A DNA stretch of 64,000 nt from Pratylenchus scribneri (taxonomy: Eukaryota > Nematoda > Chromadorea > Rhabditida > Pratylenchidae). Position numbers and translations under genes: made by a program. The stretch lies in assembly GCA_030063045.1 (NCBI GenBank), contig JAQSEB010000042.1:682001-746000 (forward strand), written 5' to 3'. The notes beneath the pieces were generated by a model. That model did no database searches. It saw only the letters and a program-made list of their open reading frames with translations, and was not told where the DNA came from. Every line of letters begins with the position of its first letter. Within the stretch, counting starts at the first letter, position 1. This document shows, one piece after another, positions 34,806 to 46,045 of the stretch.

Positions 34806-35564
34806 TTCTAAAATGGGAAATTTGACTCACAAAAATCCTTGCTCACAACCGGCACAATATCCAAATACGCTGAAAAAAAAATAATTTGATTTTTTTGCAA
34901 AAAAACTCACTTTGGATAAGTCTTCTTCAATTCCGTTTTGTTGGCATCTTCAGCAGAATTTGGTGCTTTTGTTGATTTGGCATTGGAAGAATTGGTCGAA
35001 TAGAAGGGTTGAAGCTGAAAATTAAATCAAAATGTTGGCCAAAAATTGTGAGATTTTTATAAAATAACCAACCAATTGTTCGGCATCCCACATTTCCAAA
35101 TTGGCAAAATCCTTTATAGTTGATTGTTGTTCAACTGCCTTCTTTTCCTTCAATTCGGCAATTTCCTATAAATTTATTTTTCAAATTTGTCTTTTATAGG
35201 AATTTTTTGTTATTCTATTTTATTGTCAATTTTTATTATATTTTTGGAAAGTTTTATTTCTGAATAAATACATTTTCAAAACTTCCAAAAATTCTGTTAA
35301 TTTTAAAAATTTTAAATTCATGTTTTAACCTCTTGACAATCGAAGATAATTTTTTGCAACTCGGCAACTTTTAGAACTCCGCCATCTCCTTCATTTCCCA
35401 TTTGAGTTTCAATTTGCCGCAATTTGTCATAATAAAAATTGCGTTCGCGTTCAAACAATTCTACGTTGGTTTTCAGTCCGGATATCTGTTCGAATAAAGA
35501 AGGGATTATTTAAGCTTTTTTGAATGAAATTAATTTTATCCATATGATAAAAATCGATATTTTC

Positions 35565-36782
35565 TAGGGTTAATTACCCGTTGACGGGTAGGGTAGTCGG
35601 GTAGGGTACCCGTAAGGATTTTGGGCAAATTACCCTACCCGTTACCCGGACCCCAATTACCCGCATTACCCATTACCCGCACCTTGACTACCCGACTACC
35701 CGCCTACCCGTAACCTTTTTTAGAGTCACAATTTGGGAACAAAATTCTTCACAATTTCCCAGAAATCAAAGAGAGCGTCACCAAAGAATTCGGTTTGCTC
35801 AGTTGGTTAACTTGATTTACATTTTTTGGACTATGGTTCGAATCCTACCAACGAAAAAAACATTTAATAAATAGTTTTTTTTTTGTTTAAAATGAATTAA
35901 TTTTGTTGAGAAAAAGTATTGAGAAAAATTTGATTATTTTTTAAAAGCATAATATTTTTATTTGCAAGTAGAGGAGGGACTCCTGCTGTGGTGGGAAAAT
36001 TTTTAATATATTTTTTTTTGTCTTTCTGGAAAAATGTCCTAGAGAATTCTGCTCATAACATAAAAGCAAATATGGATAAATTGGAGTCAATTTTGCAGAA
36101 AAAAATTTCCATGTAAAAACCTAACAAAAATTTTTGCGCTCGCGCCTATCGGCGCTCGCAAAAATTACTATAAAATTTTTTCTATCATAACTTTAAATTT
36201 CTAATTTTTTCTTCTGAAACTAAAAATTATTTTTTAATAATCGTCAGCCGGTAGAATGATATATTAGATATTATCGTGCAAGAAAATTTTCAATAAAAAT
36301 GCTCAATGTCCTTGATCCTTAATCTGATTTTTCATGCTAAAAATTTTCTTTTATCTAACTAATATGGCAAATTATTAAAAATCAGGTTTCAGAATCCTGT
36401 TCAGCGCCTCAATTTACATCTAAAAATAGTCTTTTTTAAAAATTTAAAAATTTTTTATTCATTAACAATTTCTGAAATTTTTTGTCAAATTGCAGTGCAT
36501 TCGCTTTCCATTGACCAAAAAAATTAAATAAAATATGAAATGAAAAAGAATTGGATAATAATGAATTAGAATAAAAATGAATGTTCGGATTATGATATTT
36601 ATTTTGCTGATTTTTAAAATTTTATTGAACAAATTTCGAAAAATTCCTTAACAAGGAACGGGTAGGGTAGTACCCGCGGGTAATTTTCGAGCTTAGACTA
36701 CCCGACCCGTTACCCGGACCCCAATTACCCGTATTACCCGTTACCCGCTTTTTCATTACCCGCCCCCGGGTAATTAACCCTA
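35565..36782. mobile_element. hAT-like MITE 5 with 8-bp target duplication ATATTTTC
   Basis: Begins TAGGGTTAATTACCCG and ends CGGGTAATTAACCCTA, perfect 16-bp inverted ends. ATATTTTC flanks it at 35557-35564 and 36783-36790. Both ends are made of repeated ACCCGTTACCCG or CGGGTAGGGTA words. The interior includes a tRNA-like relic (35789-35855). It sits in the intron before the EBH exon of gene F. Confidence 0.88.
35789..35855 (+). pseudogene. tRNA-like relic inside hAT-like MITE 5
   Basis: TTGCTCAGTTGGT resembles a pol III A box and GGTTCGAATCC a B box; TTCG and CGAA at the ends could pair as a partial acceptor stem. The anticodon arm (TTGATTTACATTTTTTGG) does not fold convincingly, so this is a decayed tRNA or tRNA-derived segment. 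Confidence 0.4.
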
Positions 36783-37524
36783 ATATTTTCATCATTTGAT
36801 AAAAATTTAATGGATTTTAAGATAACCGATTTTTACCTTCTCCGTAGTCGATTGCTGATCAGCTGCCTTCTTTTGCTTCAATTCCACAATTTCATCTTCC
36901 AATGCGCCGATTTTTGCATCCTGTTCTGCCAATTTCACGTCTTTTTGGCCAATTTCCTCTCCCAATGCACAAATTTCCTCATCCTTTTCTGCCAATTTTT
37001 CATTCTTTTAGTCAATTTTTTCTTCCAATAATTCAATTTTTGCTTCCTTCTCTCCCAATTTCCGCTTCAAATATGAATTTTCCTCTTTCAAATTGCAAAT
37101 TTTGTCATAATTTTCTTCTAATTCTTCATCCTTTTGGTCAATTTTCTCTTCCAAGTTGGCCATTGCTTCTTCCATTTTTTTCAATTTCTCTTCGAGTGAT
37201 TCGTCTTCTTTCTTTTGTTGAGTTGGAAGATGCATTGCTTCATCCCATTTAGCCCTAAAAAAGACAATTTTTATTATTTAATATCATTTTTCAATTCAAT
37301 TTACATTCTGGCCAGTTCATTTTTCTCAATTTCGAGCAAAGATTGGAGTTCCTGGAAATTAGATTATTTTAGGGAAATAATATCATATATTTTATACTTG
37401 TAAAGATTTTGAAAATTGGCTTCTAAAAACTAAAAATTTTGAAAATATTTTCTGAAGAATTTAAACATTAACCTAAAAATTAAGAAAAATATTTTTCGAC
37501 AGTTCTAATTTTGTTTCTGTTTTT

Positions 37525-37750
37525 GGTACTTGTGTACTTTGTGTGCACACTTTTTGTCAAAAGTGAATGGTCCCCCCTATGGTCTGTCATATTTCGGGTT
37601 AGGGTCAGTAAGGGTTGGGTTAGGGATAGGATGGGATTAGAGTCATTTTTCGGGTATCCTAAACCCAAGCCCTCACCCAAACCCTAAAACACAAAGGAGG
37701 GACCAAGCAGCAAGCACTTTTCAAAAATGTGCACACAAAGTACACGTACC
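37525..37750. mobile_element. MITE-like element in an intron of gene F
   Basis: Left GGTACTTGTGTACTTTGTGT and GCACAC are mirrored by right TGTGCACACAAAGTACACGT. Inner arms AAAAGTGAATGGTCCCCCC and GGGACCAAGCAGCAAGCACTTTT also face each other, and GGTTAGGG-like tracts fill the middle. Borders approximate. Confidence 0.55.
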
Positions 37751-39046
37751 CTGTTTTTTAATTGAAATTATCCAAAAAAATATACCTCTGGTTTGAGATT
37801 TGTTGCGCGTTGAAGAGCGGCTTCAGCAGAGCTCTGATGCTTTTTGGGCATCATCGGAATTGCATGCTTGAACATTCCACTCAATCGTTTCGACATTTCC
37901 TTGTACTTTACCATTTCCATTAGTACAGTTTCATATGGCTGGAAAAAATAATTTTATTTTAAATTTCAATAAAATCAATTAAAAAAATTATTTCCAATTT
38001 TTTCAGAAGGAAAATTTTTATTTAAATTTTCAAAAAATATATTTTAAAAAATAGATGGAATAACCGAACAAAAATGGCATGAATTTGTTTACTTAAATTT
38101 GCTAAAAATTATTTCTTCTAAAATATTTTGTTCAAAAAGATCAATGATAGTTTTTTAATTCTAATTCAATTTTTGGCCACTTCTCTATTGATGAAATTTT
38201 ACATTTTCTTTTGATTAAATTGAACTTATTTCATTTACCTTCAATTGATGGCCTCCTTCTTCTTTTAGCATTTCTAATTGGCTAATTTCATTTTGTTTTT
38301 CCACCTCCTTGATTTCTTCAATCAAATTTTCTTGATCATCTTTTGCATCTTTCTTCCCTTGCTTCTGATACACTTGTGCCAATTTTTGAAATTGATCATT
38401 CACCTGAAAATGAAAAATAATTCTTTTATTTTATCGAATTTTTTTAATAATTATGATTTAATTAATGGTTTTTAGCATTAAATTGAAGAATAAGAAATTT
38501 AGTAGAAAAATAATTTCAGAAAATTTAATTTTTTTTCATAAGAAAGCCGGTAAATTTGATAAAGGCTTAAGGGAAAATATTGGATGGAGCCATTTTCGGA
38601 TGCCGAAATGAATTTTTATAGGATTATTGTTGAATTTCGGTTTTGAATTTCGAACTTCATTAATCATTACATATTGTATTTTAAATTTTTCATTAAAATA
38701 AATAATTTACATATTTCTCCAACTGAACAATTTTTCCATCCAATTTGTTGACAATTTCATCCGAATTCATTTTACTTGCCAATTTCATGGCCTCAATTTC
38801 CTTCTTCAATTTCACCAATTCAGACTGAAATTAATATTTTTATTTTAAAATTATTTTCTAAATATTCACCTTCATCTTTTCAATTTCTCCAACGGTTCCA
38901 TCATTCTCGGTAGCCACAAATTCGCCGAATGCAAAATTCGATTTGGCTTCAAAGTCCTCATCAAGTCCAAAATCGGCCAAATTTAATTGGTCCAAATCGC
39001 TGCAAATCGACGATCCTTCACTTTCTGCCGAGTGTTGATTTTCCAT

Positions 39047-39550
39047 TTGGATTCGGCAAAATTATTTTTGGATGATTATCAAAATTGTTGATAAGAAAAT
39101 CAGAATTTATTAAGCTATAAAAGAATTTTAAAATTTAATTAATTTTAATTAATGTGGGTGATAGATTTTGGTAATTTCGTTGGAGTTTTAGTCCATCAAT
39201 TGCCCTACTTTATTTTCTTAATTGGTTGATAGGAGGAAAATGAGGAAGAAACTTTTGGAATATTTGGGAATGAATGGCAAAAATGCAAATATGAAGGAAT
39301 TTATAAGGGCAAAATAATTCCGGATTGACCTCTGATTGGCATTATCCATTATGAATATTTTCCGAAAATGCCATTCAAATTTAAAATATGCCTCATTTAT
39401 GCACAGTCCACAGTATCAACAAATATTCAATCCTTCATTGCATCGATAAAATGCCCCCAAGTTAATTTCCCAGACATTCATTCCATCAAAAAATAATAAA
39501 ATCCCCTCCTTTCTCTTTATTTATTGGACTTTTTGAATGAATGTGCGCCG
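39047..39550. other. 5' flank of gene F
   Basis: AT-rich promoter-side sequence between the ATG of gene F and its conserved upstream block. No gene seen. Confidence 0.4.
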
Positions 39551-39580
39551 CTTTTCCCTGAGGCAATTTGCCCATTCTTT
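39548..39580 (-). promoter_or_regulatory. Conserved upstream block, gene F
   Basis: On the minus strand this reads AATGGGCAAATTGCCTCAGG then GAAAAG, the same word found before genes C and D. It lies about 529 bp upstream of the ATG at 39046. Confidence 0.55.
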
Positions 39581-39899
39581 TATGGTGTATCGTTTATCGT
39601 ATCGAGTATGGATATGGACTCATTCTCAGTTTTCTTCAACTTCAAATTTATCCTCCATCCACATCAGAGTCAATCAGACATTCAAAAATTCAAAAATTTT
39701 AGCATAAATTTTGCAGTAATAAAGTAGATTCTTAGAGATTAGAAAAAATATTGTCGAATAAAGTATATTAAAGAATGAATTGAAAAGGGAAATAGTCATC
39801 ATCATTTTATCATTATTGCATTTAAAATATTAAAATAATATTCTCCATCTTTTTTTTCTGATTTATGCCATTGACATTCATCCTCTTTTTGCGTCAAGC

Positions 39900-42309
39900 T
39901 CAATCATCCCCGATCATCATCAACAAATTTTGCGGCACAAACAAATGGCCAAGAAAGCCGCAAATTGGAATGGCCATGGTCAAAGCAAGCAACATAATAA
40001 CAACGCCAATTGCCATTTTCTGTTGGCTCAATGCCGCATTACACAAATCCCAATGACATGTTCGACAATCACATCCAGCCAATTGTTTATTATCACAAAA
40101 AGGCCCGATTCGGACACAACCACGCACTTCTGCAGAATAAAAATAAAATAAATTTGTCATTTTTGATAAATCAATCGAAATCATTTTCTATTTTTTATTT
40201 TATGAGAGATTCATTGTCATTACTAAAAACAAATTTCTGATAATAAAGGAAAAATTTTTTATAGACAATTCAACAATTCAGAAATGTCTGCGATCGAATT
40301 AAATAAAATAAAATTATTAAATTCTTATTTTTTAACTCTGAAAGAGAGTGAGGAATTACGGATGATATAGATTATTTAAAGAATACGAGCGTTGGGATGC
40401 CGCTGCGCGGCATCCCAACGCTCGTCAAAACGTTTTAAAATAAAACGATGAAAAGTTAACTCTCAGTTTAACAAATTTCCCTCCCTCATATTTGTTAGAT
40501 ATTATTGGAAAATTAGCTTATTTAATGGTCATCACATGCATCTATATCTCTAATTCATTACTTTCAGTTCTCTGCATTCATTATTCAAGTTGTCTTTCAT
40601 CCATTCCCAAACTTGTTCGCATTTACAGACATTTTTCTATTCATTTCAACAATTCCTGGCTTTACCGTTCATTTTCGACCATTTCCAGCTTTTTATATGT
40701 CATTCTCGAACCTTGCTGGCATATTACTTTACGCGACCATTCTTACTTCTTACCCTTCATTCTCGACTATTCCTAGCTTTTTAGTTTTTACCTTTCTTTC
40801 TCGAATCTCGACCATTCCCGGCTTTTACCCTTCATTCTCTAGCATTCCCGGCTTTTTACCTTTCTTTCTCGATCATTCCCGGCTTTTTATACTTCATTCT
40901 TGTCTTGACAATTCCCAGCCTTTCCTCTTCATTCTTGAAGCCATCCCAGCTATACCATATTCTTCCTTCTTATTTTTTTGATTCCTTTTCATGCCTGGCA
41001 TTTCTAACTCATTTTCTCGCTGTTCTATTAATTATGGGCATTTTAAACCAAATCTTGAATCTTATTTAACCCATTAAATTTCATTCCAAACTAATCAAAT
41101 CTAATCACGATTTTTCTTTTATATTATTTCAATGAATTAATTGCTTATTAGAGGAGCGCCCGGTCGCCGCTCTCAATCATTTCCCGGTTTTTACACGTCC
41201 TTCTCGATTATTCCCAGCCTTTTATACTTCATTTTCGACTATTTCTACCATTTTTTACTTTTCAACTTTTCCCGATATATTATTTTACATTTTTATCTCC
41301 TTTCTTGCCATCCCGGCTTTTTATTTTCATTCTCGAAAATTCCAGTCATTTTCATTTCAAATCGAAAATTCCAGGATATTCTGAACATTTTTCCTTTCAT
41401 TTTCAAATCAAGGCATTGTATTATCCCATTGTTCTCTCTAAATTCCATGCTTTACCTTTCTTTCCCATTTATGCCAACCCAATCTCGATCTTTTCTATAT
41501 ATTCTAATAGATATTTCAATCAATTAAATGCTTAAGGGAGCGCCCGGTCGCCGCTGCGCGGCTCCCGGCCGCTCCCAAAGTTATTTTGTTTAATTAATTT
41601 TATAGTATATAATGCTTTTATATTAATTATTTCTTTAATTAATATTCTTAAAACCATTTTTCTATTTTTCAATCTATTTTACATTTATTTCATAAAACTA
41701 TTTATTTTATTTTTCTTTATTTCTTTTTACTTAATGTCTAAGAAGTTTATTTCTTTTTCTATCATTTATTTTTGGACAAAAATCTAAAAAAATATAAATA
41801 AACAAAACGCCAAAGTTAAAATATTCAAATGTCAATTTGTCCCGGAAGTCTCCATTTAGTATATTTAGATATACTATTTACGGTATGCATATGAAAATTT
41901 TTTTAAATTAAAATATATACCAGAAAATGTGAGCTTATTATGTAGTACCCAAAAAACATTCCAATATTAAATTTATGGAAAAGTTAATTTGTAGAAATCA
42001 AATTATTTTTTGAATTTGATTATTGCCCTATTTTTGAACATAACAAAACCAACCATCGTTTGGCCCCATCTCAAGCATCTGGCCAATCTCCTCCATGTGG
42101 CCATTATCAACATCAATAAGCAGCTCTCCAATGGGACAATTTTTGATACTCACGCAAAAATTATCCGGATTCTTGCATTGACCTTGCTCCCAAAAGCGCC
42201 AGCCTGGTTTCTGATGGTAGCATTTGGGACCTACTTTCGGATAAATTGTCATTGGCATCATGAAAACAATCATTAGCCCAGTGGCGATGATCAAAATGTT
42301 GTAGCGCAT
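39900..42309 (-). CDS. Ly6/uPAR-like protein, copy 2 (about 161 aa)
   Basis: Minus-strand exons 42309-42054 and 40129-39900. The leader and first Cys block are fused in one exon: MRYNILIIATGLMIVFMMP, then KCYHQKPGWRFWEQGQC and FCVSIKNCPIGELL. The donor is GATG/GTTGGT. The last exon has RGCVRIGPFCDNK, GCDCRTC, HWDLCNAAL with the terminal Cys-Asn, then LLALTMAIPICGFLGHLF as a hydrophobic tail (GPI signal or membrane helix). It lacks the first intron seen in copies 1 and 4. The 1.9-kb intron is filled by GC-rich hairpins and a degenerate tandem array (40.38-41.58 kb). Surface or secreted role inferred from the fold; partner unknown. Confidence 0.78.
40386..41578. repeat. Hairpin-bounded tandem-repeat element in the Ly6 copy 2 intron
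   Basis: Left hairpin at 40388-40428: GAGCGTTGGGATGCCG, loop CTGCG, CGGCATCCCAACGCTC, perfect. Right hairpin at 41538-41578: GGGAGCGCCCGGTCGCCG, loop CTGCG, CGGCTCCCGGCCGCTCCC, imperfect; a half copy (GAGCGCCCGGTCGCCGCTC) lies at 41154. Between about 40600 and 41400 are diverged units such as CTTCATTCTCGACCATTCC then CGGCTTTTTA. Open frames there are by-products of this repetition. It may be one composite mobile element. Confidence 0.5.
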
Positions 42310-43553
42310 TGCGAAAATTATAAATAGAATGAAATTGGATTGAATTTAAATCAGAATTAAAAATAAAAATATTATTAATTTAAATTGGATTAATTTAAAT
42401 TCTTTTTGATAATCATTTTTTAGGAAAAAGTAGGCCAAATGTAATTAAATGGAAAATTTGGAAATTGTTAACTGAAAAAGAATTGGATAGGAAACGAGAA
42501 ATATTTTTTAATTTATTTTAAATTCAATAAATTCTTATTAAATTTTGCCCAGTAATATCTAAAATAAAAAATTTAGTTAAATGTTTAATCCAATATATTT
42601 GGATGGTGATTGGGGTGACTGATGATGAATGAAAATGAAAAGGGCTAAATTGGTAAAAAATTAAAGAAATTACCGAACATCAACTGATGACTGTGCGATG
42701 GCCAATTAAATGGCCAATAAATGATGTGATCGAATGGTGAACATAGATGAGAAATTATTCAAAAAAATTAACCGAATTAAAAATAATAAAATGGAGTAAA
42801 CGGGAATGGATTGCTTTTTAAAAAATAAAAAAATCAAATTGGGCAAATTTGTTGATATTGACTTTTAATTTTCATAAAATATCATAATTTGATTGTTTAA
42901 AATATCAATAATCTCCATCAATTAATTCTAATTAATTTAATTTTTTTTTAATTTTAAGTTTCATTTATTGTTCTATAATAATTCATCAAATTTATAACAA
43001 ATATTCTTCAACATTTATAAATTCTTCCGAAATTTTCTAATGTTATTTTTTCTCTTTTAAAAATTTGTACTAATAAATGATAATGACATATCCTACATAA
43101 TGTATTGATAATTTATTAAAATTAAAAAGCGTTTTAATATTTTGATGAAATGTTTTTTGCTTATTATGAAGAATTTCACCGAATTTCAAAAATTATTTTC
43201 CATTTTTTCTTTTTTGGATTTTTATTGAATGTGCACTTTTCCCTCGGGCAATTTTCCCAATATTCTTTATGGACTCCCTTTAACTTCAATCTCAATTTAT
43301 CCAAATCTGTGTTGAGAGACAATCAACCATTCAAAAATTAAAATTTTTTGCAAATACAGTATTTGTTGACAACAAATTATTCGGAAAAAGTGATTTTTAT
43401 TTAACACGGGAATAAAAGTAAAGTGTAAAATATTAAAGAATGAATTGAAAAGGGAATTAATACTCATCATTTTATCATTATTTCATTTAAAAAATATCAA
43501 AAAATTGTGAATCATTTATTTGATATTTTGTGTTACCTTCCAATTCATCCTTT
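42310..43553. other. Upstream flank of Ly6 copy 2; contains a conserved block
   Basis: No gene seen. At 43238-43262 the minus strand reads TTGGGAAAATTGCCCGAGGG then AAAAG, close to the upstream block of mosaic genes C, D and F, and both are followed by a GTGCACATTCA or GCGCACATTCA word (this one and gene F). Confidence 0.45.
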
Positions 43554-44658
43554 TTATTCATCAAACTCAAGCATCCCCCCGATCATCATCAGCAAATTTT
43601 GCGGCACAAACAAATGGCCAAGAAAGCCACAAATTGAAATCATGGCCAAAGCCAGCATCATAATTCCTCCACTAATTGACATTTTTTGGTGGCCCAATGC
43701 TGCATTGCAATAGTCCGAATCGCATATTTGGCAATCGCATCCAGCCAATTTTTTAGTTTCACAAAAATCACGTCGGGCACAACCACGCACTTCTATATAA
43801 GAATAAAAATATGATATTACAAAAATTCATTGTTTCCATTTTTCCAAAATTTTTCCCAATTTTGTGAAGATGTTACAATTTCAATATATTAAGCGAGTCT
43901 GATACTAAATTAATCTTACAGAAAATTTACATATTTAAATTGTTTGAAAATCAAAATAGATAGTAGAATTTTCACCCTTATTTAGTATCTAAAAGCTACC
44001 CCAATATTTAGATTATAGAATTCACCCAAAAAATAATTAATTTACCCAAATCTTTCGTGTCGAGAGATAGTGATTTTTTAGGCCATAGAACTTGACCAAA
44101 TCAGACTTCTTTAAGATTCCCTAACCTTTAGCCCCTAATCCCATTCCCATGCTGCCATTAACCTAACCCTGAGCACTAATATCTAATTAGGGCCATACGC
44201 CATATGGCCTAAAATATAATATTTTCCGACACGAAAGAATTTGGGTAAATTAATTCTTTTTTTTTAATAATTTAATATTTTCTCCTTAAATTATTGAAAA
44301 AGTAATTTATTTGAACCACAATTTTGAACCAACCATCGTCTTTTTCCATCTCCTTCATGTGGTAAACCTCCTCCATATGGTCACCATTGATATGCAGTTC
44401 TCCAATTGGGCAAACTTCAATCACCACAGGTATTACAACAACACCCCCGCGAATGCGGCCATCATTAATGGGGCATTTTTTGATTTTCACACAAACATTT
44501 TCCGGATTCTTGCATTTGCCATCGTCCCAAAAGTCCCAACCCGATTTTTGGTGGAAACAGTGAAGTGCCGTTGATGCGGAATTCATAGTTGGGATTGCAA
44601 AAACAATTGAGATCAAAAACATCAGCAAAATGACGATTGCCAAAATGTTGCCATGCAT
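43554..44658 (-). CDS. Ly6/uPAR-like protein, copy 3 (about 187 aa)
   Basis: Minus-strand exons 44658-44334 and 43792-43554 joined in phase 1. Leader MHGNILAIVILLMFLISIVF, then HCFHQKSGWDFWDDGKC, VCVKIKKCP, and a longer loop (RIRGGVVVIPVVIEVCPIG) absent from the other copies, which looks like a partial duplication of the KCPI segment. Donor GATG/GTTGGT. The last exon has RGCARRDFCETK, GCDCQICDSDYCNAAL and a hydrophobic tail (IMMLALAMISICGFLGHLF) with a short hydrophilic end (MLEFDE). Same predicted fold and location as the other copies. The intron carries a small MITE. Confidence 0.78.
44037..44265. mobile_element. MITE-like element in the Ly6 copy 3 intron
   Basis: TTAATTTACCCAAATCTTTC then GTGTCG at the left is mirrored by CGACACGAAAGAATTTGGG and TAAATTAA at the right. 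The middle has GGCCATA..TATGGCC arms and CCCTAACC-like tracts. Confidence 0.65.
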
Positions 44659-46045
44659 TGTAAAAATTACAGCAAAATTTGTTGTTTTGGATTTAATTGG
44701 AGAATTTTAATAAAAATAAAAAATATTAATTTGAGTGGTGGAAAGAAAAAGTAAAAATATGTAATTATAATTAGCAATTGAGAAAAATTGGTTGAGAATT
44801 GGGGAGTAATTCTACTTTATAAATTTAACCCAATCCTTTCCTGGATTCTGGATTTGCTCAAAAATAAATATTTAATAATAATCAATGTCTCGATTGGTAT
44901 TTGGGAGGGGGTTCTCCGGATAATGGGATCGAGATTTTTGACCTTTTCCTAATTCTTAATTATTTCCAAATAAAGAGCGATTTTTGGTGGATGATTCGTT
45001 TATCCAACGGGGGAAAAGCTCACATCAAAGGAAAAAGGTGTCCAAAGGATGTAAAAATCCGTATTTATACCGAGTGGATGGACTCGGATGGTTGAGAAAA
45101 TTCCTCCCACTTCCATCATATTGGAAGCAAATTGAGAGGAGAATATTACAACAATAAATTCCCACTTCTATTATTGGAAGAAGTATTGCTGGGAAAATAG
45201 GAATAATGATAAATAAGTGATTTTGAGATGGGAAAATGATAAGTTAATTTGGAATTAGAAAGATTAAGAATTTCGGACACGACATCAAAGTGATAATTTG
45301 CTAACCGTAATGATTAATAATGAATTCAAATTTGACCCGCCCAAATGCATTTGGATGATAAGTATTGGAATTGGAATAGGCAAATAAAATAATTTTTATT
45401 GGTAGGACACCAAGTGATTAATATATGCTCTGTGATGACCCAACAAAATGATGGTCGAGTGGGGAACCAACTGCTGGGAAATTATTCAAAAATTGATAAT
45501 TGAAAGAAAATTGAAATGCTTTGAGCAAATAGGAAATTCCAATAAATATTAAGTCCAATTTGCAAAAATGGTATAATTTTGTAAATAAAGGAATAAAGAT
45601 TCAGCACGATTTAAATTTTGATCAGCATAAATTAGATTAAATCTCGAAATAATTTTGTAATTTATTTTCATTTTTAGTCCAAAATGGACCTGTTTCAGGC
45701 CATTTGGACATAATTGATGAGGAGGAATAGTAAATCGTTGAAGCATAACAAATAATTTTTAAAGTGAGTTATTTTTAATTTCAAAATTTTCGATCTATTT
45801 TATATCATTTGACTATATATATTTCATTTTTTTCATAGATTCTGGATAAAAATTTCATTTGGCTTCATAAAAAAATGTATTAAAATTTTATTACAATTTT
45901 TATTTTTACTAAGAAAATTAATTATTTAATTTTTGAATTTAACAAAATGATATTTAAAAATATGTTAAATTTACATTTTTCTATTAATGTGATATTATAA
46001 AAAAACATGAAGTGTTGGTAAAATTTGGTGTTTATCCGAACATCA
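44659..46045. other. Intergenic between Ly6 copies 3 and 4, no gene recognised
   Basis: Upstream flank of copy 3. A 64-codon frame at 44901-45095 has no relative in the window and no supporting signals, so it was not called. ATTATTCAAAAATTGATAA near 45483 resembles a word upstream of copy 2. Confidence 0.35.

Larger units (their letters stand above)
33786..39046 (-). pseudogene. Mosaic family gene F: shared N-terminus, coiled coil, EB1-type EBH segment, LIM domain, with internal stop
   Basis: Minus-strand exons 39046-38870, 38824-38711, 38403-38239, 37938-37786, 37351-37305, 37254-36837, 35485-35330, 35165-35073, 35014-34911, 34869-34831, 34035-33786 keep one frame except for one TAA at 37010-37008 (codon 301; the related coil of gene B has CAA here). 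N-terminus [18 protein letters not shown]. Exon 7 encodes LKTNVELFERERNFYYDKLR followed by QIETQMGNEGDGGVLKV, which resembles the EB1 homology domain (ERDFYFGKLRNIE...NEG). EBH domains dimerise and bind partners of microtubule plus-end proteins. Exons 10-11 give a LIM domain: CAGCEQGF, QTDWARQIGDLQYHVGC, FKCNHC, RILCKKDY. The final exon found in gene B was not seen. The stop may be a null allele, a sequencing error or avoided by splicing. Confidence 0.7.

Noticed and set aside
40492..41535. Overlapping open frames of 60-130 codons in the Ly6 copy 2 intron
   Set aside because: They come from a degenerate tandem repeat (TTCATTCTCGACCATTCCC-type units) and are open in several frames at once.
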